Shown: piece after piece, positions 46,701 through 55,079 of the stretch | Numbering within the stretch: position 1 is the stretch's first letter | How the letters are laid out: every line of letters begins with the position of its first letter | NCBI RefSeq assembly: GCF_000247695.1 | Contig: NW_004624800.1 | Coordinates: 11,059,240 to 11,123,239 of the forward strand | Direction: 5' to 3' | Source of the DNA: Heterocephalus glaber | Lineage: Eukaryota; Chordata; Mammalia; Rodentia; Bathyergidae | Length of the DNA stretch: 64,000 nucleotides | Position numbers and translations under genes: made by a program | Notes under the pieces: model-generated | Database searches by the model: none | What the model was told of the DNA's origin: nothing | What the model saw: the letters and a program-made list of their open reading frames with translations, nothing else

Positions 46701-49700
46701 GCTATGCTTTCCCTGGCCACGGGCCTGGCCCACTCTGGAAGTGACCTCTCTCTGTTAGTCCCAGAAATCGAAGACATGTACAGCAGCCCCTACCTGCGCC
46801 CCTTGGAGTCTCCCATCACCGTTGAGGTCAACTGCACCAATCCAGGTAAGACCAAAGGGCTGAGACATCAGCATTAGGAGGATGAGTGGATTAGCGGCTT
46901 GTGACTGTAGCAGCTCATATGGGGGAGTTGACCACTCGAAGAGGGTGGCTCCATCCTTTGTAACACACTTTTGAGAAAATAAAGACTGGGCTTTTGGGTG
47001 CTGCTGGAAAGAATTCAGTCAAGGCACCACAGGCATGAAGGGGAAGAGTTGCACAGAGCTCAGGCAGGGTCTGTGGAGCACTGTGTGGGGCAGAGTCATG
47101 GAGAAGGGATAAAGTCTGCCCTTCTATGCTCTCTGCAGGCACCCGATACTGCTGGATGAGCACTGGCCTCTACATCCCGGGAAGGCAAATCATAGAAGTC
47201 TCACTGCCCGAAGCTGCTGCCTCTGCTGATCTGAAGGTGAGGCCATGCCCCATCTGTCTCACCAAGTGACAGAGCACCCGAATTGCCTTCTGGTTGATAG
47301 CTCATTGGGTCCTCATAAACCCTACTGGCAGTACAAAGTCGGTATTGTTACCTCCATTTCAAGGATGAGGCAACTAGGTTGCAGAAAAGCTAAATATGAA
47401 CCTGATATATTTCAGAGCACAGGATCCCAAAATAATCAACTTCTGACTCTTCAGGGTTGTGCTTTTGTCATATCCATAGAGTGAGGAGTAGGATAGCTAT
47501 CAAACTGAAGGTATTCCATCCCTCAGCTTGCATTCAATAAACCTTAGTTCATTATCCATGCCCACGTGTATCTCCCACTGTAGCACAAGGTCTTTCTCAT
47601 TCCACCTTCTTTCCCATGACACCAAAAAAAAAAAAAAAAAAAAAGGAGTATTCTTTAATATCTCAAATCTACCCTCTGCTTTGTCCCTTCCACAAACATG
47701 AATTCTATGACTAAAATTAAATTGTCATCCTGCTGTTTCACACCAGCGGGTCTTTGTGATGGTGAGGATCTTCCCTATGCCTGTATCTGTCCTGGCTCTT
47801 ATTTAGCAAAAACTTAAGGTAAGCAATCCCAAGACTATCAAATGCAAGCCTCATGGCACTCCTCAGGAACAAGGAAGGAATTAGAGTCCTCTGTTAACAC
47901 TGGCCAGATCACACTGCCTTGCACCAGCCCTCTCTCTAATCTGCAAAGGTCAGAGTCACCCTGCTCCCTCCCCAGTGCCAGAGTTGCCACCCTGCAGCAG
48001 CCAACCTCAAATTCTTTCTGTTGCAAAGGTATCATTGGACCATCTGTGGAGTCTGCACTCCCCAGAGTGAACCTTACCACTGCACCTGCTGCTTCTCACA
48101 TTAATGTCTCCACATGGTCCCAAAGCTGTTCGAATCCCTTTTGAGAATATCCAGCCATAATGGAGTCCGCCTGTCCATGAGGAATACTACAATTTCATGA
48201 GTTTGTCACACATTTTCAACTTCACACACTATCTCAATGGTGTTTGGGGTCGAGGATTTTTCCTGAGTGCCCGCCTCTTGGGCTTCCTTTTTTTGCCCAC
48301 ACATGCATCATGGTAACTCTGGTGGGGGATTTCTCTACTCCAGATACAGATTGGTTGCCACACGGATGACCTGACCAGGGCCAGCAAGCTGTTCCGAGGG
48401 CCCCTCGTGATTAACCGGTGCTGCTTGGACAAACCCACGAAGTCAATCACCTGCCTCTGGGGTGGACTCCTCTATATCATCGTGCCCCAGAACAGCAAGC
48501 TGGGTTCTGTGCCCATCACCGTGAAGGGGGCTGTGCATGCTCCCTACTACAAGCTGGGTGAGCAGAACCTGTAGGCTGCAACCCAAGGGAAAGGGAAGGG
48601 CCTGGGACAGGGATGTGATTGTGGACTGTTTGGTGAAGGACAAGAAAGGCACAGATTAGTGGAGGGAGGAAAAGAGGGAGGGTGGCTTCCTTAGATTCTG
48701 CTTTGGGCCAATGATATAAAGACCAAACCACACTGATGAGGACTTCATAGGTGGCTAGAGAGAGGGGATATGGCTGTTTGATCTGGACCATTCTCCATCT
48801 GGGGTCTAAGTTGCCTCCAATAACTTGAGTGAATGTGTGTTTCAAGCTCTCTGGCCTCTTTTCCCAGGGGAAACATCCCAGGAGGAGTGGAAGAGACAAA
48901 TCCAGGAGAATCCAGGTCCCTGGGGAGAGCTGGCCACCAACAACATCATCCTCACAGTGCCAACTGCAAACCTGCGTGCTCTGGAGAACCCTGAGCCGCT
49001 GCTCCTCCTCTGGGATGAAGTGATGCAGGCTGTGGCACGACTGGGTGCCGAGCCTTTCCCTTTGCGTCTGCCCCAAAGGATTGTGGCCGATGTACAGATC
49101 TCAGTGGGTGGGTGCTCCAAGAGAACCTTGTGTGTGCGGCCCCCGAGTCCCCTTCTTGCCACAGCCGGGGGGGCAAAAATGTTTTGCTTGCAAAGCATAT
49201 AGTACATGTACTCCTGGCTATTTAAGTGGAAAGGAAAAGATACACATAAGAAATAGGTAACCCGGCCGGGGATTTAGCTCAGTGGTTCCGCCGCCTGCCT
49301 TGAAAGTGGAAGGTCCCGAGTTCGATCCCCGGTACCAAAAAAAAAAGAAAAGAAATAGGTAACAGTTTAAGTCAGCATGTCAAGAGATGCCATCAAAAGC
49401 AACAAGGCATGTTACCTGAGTCTTCAGAGGTGTTCTTCAAGAGACTTCAAGGAGGGGTAAAGATAGTGACTTAGCTCAGAGTCAGTGAAAGACATTGAAT
49501 AAAGTGTTCTTTGCCTGTGGATCCAAGAGCCTAAAAAGTGGGGGGTGAGCAGCTGTATAGACATTAAAGAATAATGGAAATTTCTCTAGATCCTCATTTT
49601 TTTGGGGTTGCATAGGTAATCCTTGTAAGGTAGTGCCATTGTGAGCAAATCCATATCTAATAATGAGAGGAGAAACCACAGTCAAAAAGTCCTGAATTTT

Positions 49701-51989
49701 GAGAAGAGGATATAACAACACAGAATCCCATAGAAATAGCACTCCTGTAAAAACAAAAAGCATAGTGGCAGGAATGGCCATCTGTAGCCTGTAGCCTCTC
49801 CCCTTCAACCCTGGTTCAGGATGGAGTACAGATAAGGGCACAGGGATGAAAGCCAGGAGGTCTGAGTTTGGGTTAACTTTTTAAGTAGTAGGGGTGCCAG
49901 AAGCTGTCCAAGCTACCAGGTATTTTGGAAAAGAAAGAGCTCAGAGAAGAACTTCATGAACTTCTGAAAACCTGACCCTTTTCTCCTCCCTCCTACATTT
50001 CGCAGGCTGGATGCATGCAGGGTACCCCATCATGTGTCACCTGGAGTCTGTGCAGGAGCTCATCAACGAGAAGCTCATCAGAACCAAGGGGCTGTGGGGC
50101 CCTGTGCATGAGCTGGGCCGCAACCAGCAGCGGCAGGAGTGGGAATTCCCACCACACACCACTGAGGCCACCTGCAACTTGTGGTGTGTATATGTGCATG
50201 AGACAGTCTTGGGCATTCCTCGAGGCCGTGCCAATATTGCCCTGTGGCCCCCAGTTCGGGAGAAGAGAGTCCGAATCTACCTGAGCAAGGGGCCTAATGT
50301 GAAGAACTGGAATGCCTGGACCGCACTGGAAACGTATTTGCAGGTACTGAGCAAGAGTTGAGGGTGGGAAGCCCTACTGGGGCCACGTCATTAGATGATA
50401 TTCTAGCGACCCAGGAGACATTGCAGTGTATTTGCCTTTTCCCATTCAGAAAACCCTGCCGGAGTGCCAGTATGACAGTCCTGTTGACAGTGTCTTTCAG
50501 TGCATTCCTAGGCGTGACCCTAAAGTGGATTTAACAGACTCAGCAGCAACCCTATAGAGATATATCAGTAGACAGAGAGCACTGAGAAATCTTTAAATTG
50601 GCAGAAGCAAATATAGTACTGTACTTACTCTTTCTGGCTTTAGAACGAGACATGTCTGAGACTGAAGCCAAACTCTCCTGCTTCATTGCTGTTAAAAACC
50701 AACCTTCCTTACACACACACACACACACACACATACTCTTCACAAGAATTATGACCCACTTTCCCCGAAGATGAATGTACCATCTCATTGTGATTTGGCT
50801 GTGCCTCAGATTCTGCCTTACGTAAGCAACCCAAGAATCCCAACTGCTCTGGGCATGGAAGTTGTCTTTGCCTTTGAACTATCATTGGAGGCCCATGCTC
50901 TCAGCCCTCAAGTTCCCAGGTCATTTCCTGGCTCACTTTGGGAAGTGGCCTTGCCTTGGATTCAGGACAAGCATGCTGTACTCTGGTTCATCCATGAGAA
51001 TGGTGTAAACAGCCAGAGAGGCTCTGTTTCCACCTTTCTGTCTGGACACTTTGCCCTAGGAAAAAATGTTCCTCATTCATGAAGTAAAGTTAGGTTGGTC
51101 TTGGTCAATTTCCCAAGTTGTTCTTAAATGGAAAGTTCTGTAACCTTGGCTAGCCAGGGCTCTTCCCATTTCTCCCAGGATGGCTGACTCTTTCTAAAAT
51201 TATAATTTACTCCTAATTCTGGTTAGACTCTCTATAGTCTTTTGCAGCTACCTGGCTCACTTCTCCCCCATCCTCCCCAAAGGCCATTTTAATAGCTGTG
51301 TGAATGGACACAGACCTATGGTTGAGGATTTCAGGATAGGGGAGGGAGTTTCCAAATGTTAGGGGTTTAATTTTGCAACCCTGAAAGATAATCAGGAGCA
51401 TTCCACTTTAGGCAATTTTAAATCTTTGTGTAATGTCCAACATTACTTCCATGATTTTATAAGATAGGTAAATAATAATGTTGGTAGAAAATATTGATAA
51501 TAACTATTACAGTATTACCAAGGCCGTCACTGATTGTTTACAAACCCCAAGGATGTTAAGATGATTAGACAGTGAGAGAGTAGGGCGTGAAGCCAGTGTG
51601 TAAAACAGGAGAGGTCATGACAGATACAGAGTTAATGTTTAGGAGTTAAATACACTAAATTCACTTATTGTGTTTGATGAGCCCCCTTTGTTGTAAATTA
51701 GATGTCTCAACTGGCTTCACCTTTCTCGTTCCAGCTCCAGGAGGCCTTTGGTTGGGAGCCATTCATCCATCTCTTCACTGAGTATAGGAACCAGACCAAC
51801 TTGCCCACAGATAATGTCGACAAAATGAATCTGTGGGTCAAGATGTTCTCCCACCAAGTGCAGAAGAATCTGGCTCCATTCTTTGAGGCCTGGGCCTGGC
51901 CCATCCAGAAGGAAGTGGCTACCAGCCTGGCCTACCTGCCTGAATGGAAGGAAAATATTATGAAATTGTACCTTCTCACACAGATGTAA
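34125..51989 (+). CDS. TCAF1: TRPM8 channel-associated factor 1, complete spliced CDS (7 coding exons)
   Basis: Joined coding segments are 34125-34744, 45851-46845, 47139-47236, 48344-48557, 48868-49107, 50006-50343 and 51735-51989: 2760 nt, 919 residues plus stop. Every junction is GT/AG and every phase closes. I recognise the product as TCAF1 (FAM115A) rather than the paralogue TCAF2 from its N-terminus ([11 protein letters not shown]) and overall sequence; length fits the roughly 920-residue family. In the family, TCAF1 binds the cold/menthol channel TRPM8, promotes its delivery to the plasma membrane and modulates gating. Visible architecture: two copies of one module (about residues 20-206 and 215-410, each with GRGR and GGG-L-x-G-x-QAW motifs), then a C-terminal peptidase-M60-like domain from about residue 540. 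Its zinc motif reads HELGR (757-761) instead of HExxH, so protease activity is unlikely. I see no signal peptide or membrane segment. The start has a good Kozak context (gagccATGg). Confidence 0.97.
35710..35726 (-). mobile_element. Tail-only retroinsertion
   Basis: A bare T/G tract (tttgtttttgttttttt) between two perfect 12-bp copies of tcagaacagttt (35698-35709 and 35727-35738). On the minus strand it reads as an A-rich tail with no SINE or LINE body. Confidence 0.65.
35755..35985. mobile_element. Possible small DNA transposon
   Basis: About 220 bp with related ends (atggtacataagttcacaaa near 35789, and ttcatgaaccagg read in reverse near 35970) and repeated gttcatg motifs inside. I cannot name the family. 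Confidence 0.3.
36693..36787 (-). mobile_element. ID-type SINE
   Basis: Antisense: T-rich tail, gtaccagggattgaacttgg to aagctaaatccccggcct. Perfect 13-bp target duplication cctgagcaagttt at 36680-36692 and 36788-36800. Confidence 0.93.
37013..37095 (+). mobile_element. ID-type SINE
   Basis: ggccagggatttagctcaac to ccctggtaccaaaaagaaa. Perfect 12-bp target duplication agattaatacag at 37001-37012 and 37096-37107. Confidence 0.92.
37431..37526 (+). mobile_element. ID-type SINE
   Basis: gggctggggatttagctcag to ccctggtacc plus A-tail with gaaag units. Target duplication tataatgtataa at 37413-37424 and 37527-37538 (longer if one mismatch is allowed). Confidence 0.92.
39248..39353 (-). mobile_element. 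ID-type SINE (first of a nested pair)
   Basis: Antisense: T-rich tail with gtttt units, ggtaccagggattgaactcg to ctgagctaaatccctggccc. Left outer target duplication ctctatgtgatatatctt at 39228-39245. Confidence 0.92.
39368..39470 (-). mobile_element. ID-type SINE (second of a nested pair)
   Basis: Antisense: cttt-rich tail, ggtaccggggatcaaactcg to taaatccccggcc. Right outer target duplication ctctatgtgatatatctt at 39471-39488. Between the two SINEs is tgtatctctat plus T-run, a partial copy of the left flank. Confidence 0.92.
39550..39708 (-). mobile_element. B1 SINE
   Basis: Antisense: 'gagacaaggtctccttttct', 'ccaggctagcctggaactta', 'ggcctcctgagtgctgagct', 'gtgccaccatgcccagctc'. Lies in sense LINE-1. 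Confidence 0.85.
40905..43400 (-). mobile_element. LINE-1 remnant, antisense
   Basis: Starts with the reversed L1 3' tail (tattggtacattgtaggtat) and the C/T-rich complement of the G-rich 3'UTR (40980-41153). After the gap come 'gggattgctgagttatacat', 'ggaacctcaaactattttct', 'tttacatccctaccaacaat', 'ttagtttgatgtagtctcac' and 'tatgggtccagtttatcttt'. No intact ORF. Confidence 0.75.
41154..41377. other. Assembly gap (224 N)
   Basis: Unknown bases, again directly beside the C-rich complement of an L1 3'UTR purine tract. The left flank matches the complement of about 355-530. Confidence 0.98.
45851..46845 (+). CDS. TCAF1: TCAF1 coding exon 2 (largest)
   Basis: Acceptor cttttgcag|ttgtgaag at 45850/45851, donor tccag|gtaaga at 46845/46846; 995 nt. 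It completes Ser207 and encodes through residue 538, leaving one base (g). It carries the second module (GRGR at 264-267, [11 protein letters not shown] at 354-364) and the linker into the M60-like region. The open frame extends upstream of the acceptor to 45774, but that part is intronic and its ATG is not the start. The exon is clearly more GC-rich than its flanks, with no stop or frameshift. Confidence 0.96.
47139..47236 (+). CDS. TCAF1: TCAF1 coding exon 3
   Basis: Acceptor tctctgcag|gcaccc at 47138/47139, donor ctgaag|gtgagg at 47236/47237; 98 nt. With the one base carried over it makes 33 codons (residues 539-571), starting G-T-R-Y-C-W-M and ending in phase 0. The exon is short, and its longest ORF is not informative on its own; it was found from the known protein order and splice signals. 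It begins the M60-like region. Confidence 0.95.
47237..48343 (+). other. TCAF1: TCAF1 intron between coding exons 3 and 4
   Basis: Contains an antisense MIR (about 47270-47500: 'ttgggtcctcataaacccta', 'ttacctccatttcaaggatg') and an A20 run at 47624-47643. The remainder has no recognisable element. Confidence 0.85.
48344..48557 (+). CDS. TCAF1: TCAF1 coding exon 4
   Basis: Acceptor ctactccag|atacag at 48343/48344, donor aagctgg|gtgagc at 48557/48558; 214 nt. It encodes residues 572-642 plus one base, running from I-Q-I-G-C-H to A-P-Y-Y-K-L. It contains the conserved C-L-W-G-G-L-L-Y-I stretch of the M60-like region. Confidence 0.95.
48868..49107 (+). CDS. TCAF1: TCAF1 coding exon 5
   Basis: Acceptor ttttcccag|gggaaa at 48867/48868, donor tcagtgg|gtgggt at 49107/49108 (GTGGGT, a weaker donor than the others); 240 nt. 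Encodes residues 643-722 plus one base, including the [16 protein letters not shown] segment and the [15 protein letters not shown] end. The frame remains open for about 95 nt beyond the donor, which is intronic read-through only. Confidence 0.95.
49108..50005 (+). other. TCAF1: TCAF1 intron between coding exons 5 and 6
   Basis: Bounded by gtgggt and cgcag. One young ID SINE lies 155 bp into the intron; 49364-50005 holds nothing recognised. Confidence 0.85.
49262..49349 (+). mobile_element. ID-type SINE in TCAF1 intron
   Basis: ccggccggggatttagctca to ccccggtacc plus A-tail with g interruption. Perfect 14-bp target duplication aagaaataggtaac at 49248-49261 and 49350-49363; closest copy in the window to the apparent consensus. 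Confidence 0.94.
50006..50343 (+). CDS. TCAF1: TCAF1 coding exon 6 (degenerate M60 zinc motif)
   Basis: Acceptor atttcgcag|gctgga at 50005/50006, donor ttgcag|gtactg at 50343/50344; 338 nt, residues 723-835. This exon holds the position of the peptidase M60 active site. The sequence reads G-P-V-H757-E758-L-G-R761-N followed by an acidic-rich stretch and T-T-E-A-T. The M60 pattern is HExxH plus a downstream Glu; here the second His is Arg, so zinc cannot be held in the usual way. The same substitution is, as I recall, shared by TCAF proteins of other mammals, so it is a family trait and not local decay. Confidence 0.96.
50344..51734 (+). other. TCAF1: TCAF1 last intron
   Basis: Bounded by gtactg and gttccag. 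Contains a (CA)n microsatellite at about 50711-50733; otherwise no recognised element. Confidence 0.85.
50711..50733. repeat. (CA)n microsatellite
   Basis: About 11 uninterrupted ca units. Confidence 0.92.
51735..51989 (+). CDS. TCAF1: TCAF1 terminal coding exon
   Basis: Acceptor ctcgttccag|ctccag at 51734/51735; stop TAA at 51987-51989. Encodes residues 836-919, ending ...K-L-Y-L-L-T-Q-M. From memory the human protein continues two residues further (P-H), so this C-terminus is slightly shorter because the stop comes directly after Met. It includes the tail segment with W-V-K-M-F-S-H-Q-V and P-E-W-K-E-N-I. Confidence 0.96.
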   Translation, partial: LQEAFGWEPFIHLFTEYRNQTNLPTDNVDKMNLWVKMFSHQVQKNLAPFFEAWAWPIQKEVATSLAYLPEWKENIMKLYLLTQM

Positions 51990-52434
51990 GGAGTGCCCAT
52001 CGAGGTGGCAGGTAGAGAGGTTTGGGGAGGTAGGCAGAGGTGAGATTCACTCCTCCACCTCTGTCCTCTAGGGTTCTGGGCTTGCCCCTGTATCTTATCA
52101 TCAACTTCTGTTTCTAGGAAGTGGGTTGAGAACACGGCAAAAGCAGAGTCAGGATTTCTCAGGAATAAGGCCTTCTACTAAGCATCCTGCTTCTTTACTC
52201 TCAGCTGTCAGATTCCTTCCTGACCCTTTATGGCCCAGTCTGGGAGTCTATACCAGGCTTCAGCCATCCTCATGAGCTAAAGCCCATAGAGGGTGTTTCT
52301 CATCTACACATCCTAAGGACTCTCTCTGGATTTATTTTTGATCATCTGATCCAGAAATCTGACCATAGAACTCTACTGGAATACAAATTTACCATGACAA
52401 CCACACAGTTCCCTGAAGCCTCATATATTATTTG

Positions 52435-52935
52435 TCCTGGGTAGTTTTCAAAGCACTTGAAAATCAGCCTGGTATAGTGAGAAAAATCCAGAGCTAGGAT
52501 CCGCTCTTGGTTTCTCTCTGTACTTTCATTTTCTTGTACGTGGAACAGGGATACAAATCCCTGCCTCTCAGAATTGTCACAAAGATGCAAGTGGATAATT
52601 TTAAAGAGTTCATAAACTGTACCGTGCATGGCATCTGAGAGATTGCCTTACTTCATGGTGCTCTGCAGAATCACAATATCCTGCCTTCATCCCTTTCCCA
52701 AAGCTTAGAGGTTAAGTGGTTAAGATCATCATTTCTACAAGTACATGCCTGGCATTCAAATCCTGGGTCTTTCACCTATTAGTTGTATGACCCTGGCAAG
52801 TTTCTTAACTTCTCTGTGACTCAGTTTCTTCATTCTATAAAATGGGATATATTTCTTGAAATTATTGTGAAAATTCCATTTTACATTGCCTCTAAAAGTG
52901 AGTAGAACAGTACCTGGCAGTAAGCTGTGTTGAGG
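52435..52935 (+). mobile_element. Two MIR SINEs
   Basis: Sense MIR-like text at about 52435-52625 ('ccagagctaggatccgctct', 'ggaacagggatacaaatccc') and a clear MIR at about 52700-52935 ('gaggttaagtggttaagatc', 'cctggcaagtttcttaactt', 'tctataaaatgggatata', 'acagtacctggcagta'). Confidence 0.75.
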
Positions 52936-53029
52936 AAATTGAAGCTGCTGTCATATCTAAGTAACTCAGTATCATTTTAAAGTCTGATGTCACTTTTTGA
53001 TGATATTTACAGGTACAGTTGTAATTTTT

Positions 53030-53260
53030 TGTTTTTTTAATTGATACATAAAAGTATAAAAAGTATACATATATTATATATATATAAATGGAATACCATT
53101 AATGTTTAACTCATATTAAACACATCTGTCTCCTCAAACATCTGTCATTTCATCATACTATTGAAAGAAAATCTTTTCTTCTAGCTTTTGGAAATACACA
53201 GTACATAATTGTTACCTCTCCTGTCCCATCCTATAGTTTATACACCAACCCCCAAAAGAA
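53030..53260 (-). mobile_element. LINE-1 3'-end fragment
   Basis: AT-rich 'ttgatacataaaagtataaa' through 'tctcctcaaacatctgtcat' and 'tggaaatacacagtacataa', an old L1 3' fragment. Confidence 0.5.
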
Positions 53261-54284
53261 CCCTCAGATTCTTTTATGACTCTAAAGGAAGGACTCTAAA
53301 CGTACGGTGGGATTTTTAAAAGCTACTTACAGTTTGGCCTCCCTACCTAATTCTATCTTTCAGGCCATGTTCCTTCTCTGATTAAATTAAGGGTGGAAAT
53401 CTTAACAAAAATAAGGAGAATTCCACCTCCGTCCTACCAAACGATGTGGCTTCATGATGGCAGGTATATTTTGATAGTGACACAGATTCAAGGTACAATC
53501 ACTATCAAGAGTTACCACACACATATAGAAAACTTTACTTTGGAACAAGATAACCAAATATAACTAACCCAATCTTTACTTACCACACATAAAAAGATCC
53601 TCCTCAGTTTTCTTCTATATTACATAAAAGAGCCTCCTAACTTTTCATCTACATTTCTAAGTTTCATCTCTAAGTTTCATTTATAAGTTTCATCTACATT
53701 TACTTTCATTTGCGTTCCCTTTTCTTTATAGTTTTAACTAAAATTGAGCCTCTAGAATTAATGTTGTTTACATCCAACTAGTTTTCCTTTAGCTTACTTC
53801 TTTATTTATGTTAATACACCATTTTATTTACAATGTGTGTACAATAAGATTTCATCCACATAATGTTTTTCTTTGCCTTTCTTCATAATGTCATCTCTCT
53901 ATCCTAGAATGTTTTCCTTTTATTTCATGAAAATCTTTTGTCTAAATTCTTCAAACATAGATGTTGCACATTCATTCATCTGACATTTAAAATAGTTTCT
54001 ATCCACTTTGGAAGCTGTCTTCAACCTTTTGACATTACGTTTATTGTGCACTCTATTTCTATTGTTATTACATTACATTCTCATAAGGAGACCACCATCT
54101 ACAGTCCTTGCATGCACAGTTCACAGTAGGATTCACTCTCCTATGAGAATCTAGTGCCACTGAGATCTGATAGGAGGAGGTGGAGCTCAGGTGGAGATGC
54201 AGGTGATGGAGAATGGCTGTAAATACAGACAAAGCTGCTGTGCAGCCCAGTTCCTAACAGGTACCACACTGGTACCAGGACCCC

Positions 54285-54510
54285 TGTATTTTGGAGTATT
54301 GAGTATGTGCCAGATATTTGTACTGTTTTTTTATAAATTGCTTAATTTAATCTTCACAATAATCCTATGAGGTAGAAACTGTGATCACTCTCATTTTATG
54401 ATAGAGATCTGAATTTTATGGAGGTTAAATACATTACATAAGGTTCTATTACTAATAACCGGTAGATCTGGGATTTGAACGTAGGCATTCTGATTATAGA
54501 ATGAGAGTTC
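54285..54510 (-). mobile_element. MIR SINE
   Basis: Antisense MIR: 'gagtatgtgccagatatttg', 'cacaataatcctatgaggta', 'tagatctgggatttgaacgt'. Confidence 0.78.
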
Positions 54511-54764
54511 TAATTAAAGTGTTTTGAATAACCAAATAAATGATAAGGAAAAATCAGCAAACAGAAAAAGCATTATGTTCCTACTCACTAGAGCCTTGGC
54601 TCCTTATTCTTATCCCTCATCTCATTTTATCAGAATGAAAAGTCCCTTTGTTTATCCCAAATCCTTGTACAAAGAAAAAGTATAAGGGAGGCTACTGGAG
54701 TGCGTCCCAAGAGACTGTGCTAGGTGAGCACTGGGTTTAGTTTCTGTCCATGAAAGCACTCTCT

Positions 54765-54799
54765 ACACTTGATCTTAGCCAAAAGGCCGAGAAGCAATA
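54765..54799 (-). pseudogene. U2 snRNA 5'-fragment retropseudogene
   Basis: The minus strand reads gcttctcggccttttggcta then agatcaagtgt, matching U2 snRNA from about nucleotide 1 to 34 with a C-to-T change at position 3. It is flanked by a perfect 12-bp target duplication aaagcactctct (54753-54764 and 54800-54811). There is no A-tail, promoter or remaining U2 sequence, so it is not a functional snRNA. Confidence 0.88.
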
Positions 54800-54811
54800 A
54801 AAGCACTCTCT

Positions 54812-55079
54812 CTAGATACAGAAAAGTGGCCTGTTTTGGTGAGCATCTGACTTCTAAAAATCTCAGATACTGCATGTTCTCTGAGAAGAAATTAGATTTT
54901 CAATCTTTTAGAATAAAATCATACCCATTCTTTCCCTCTTTAATCCATTTTTAGCAGTGAGGCTCTGGAATCATTTAAATATATAAAGTTACCACCTGCC
55001 TGTGAGTCTCAAGCAGGGTGTCCAGTTTAAGATGATGGACTGAACGTGCGTGTTTATCTCCTTTCCTCCCCAGGCCCCA
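54812..55079. other. No recognisable feature
   Basis: Short intergenic stretch between the U2 fragment and an old LINE-1. Confidence 0.4.

Larger units (their letters stand above)
51990..54540 (+). other. TCAF1: Presumed TCAF1 3'UTR and 3' flank
   Basis: Sequence after the stop codon. Its true end is not clear from sequence. The possible poly(A) signals I see are ATTAAA near 53114 (inside an old LINE-1) and AATAAA at about 54535; neither has an obvious GU-rich element that decides it. Two MIRs (about 52435-52625 and 52700-52935), an L1 3'-end fragment (53030-53260) and a third MIR (54285-54510) lie in it, so any long 3'UTR would be largely repeat-derived. Confidence 0.4.
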
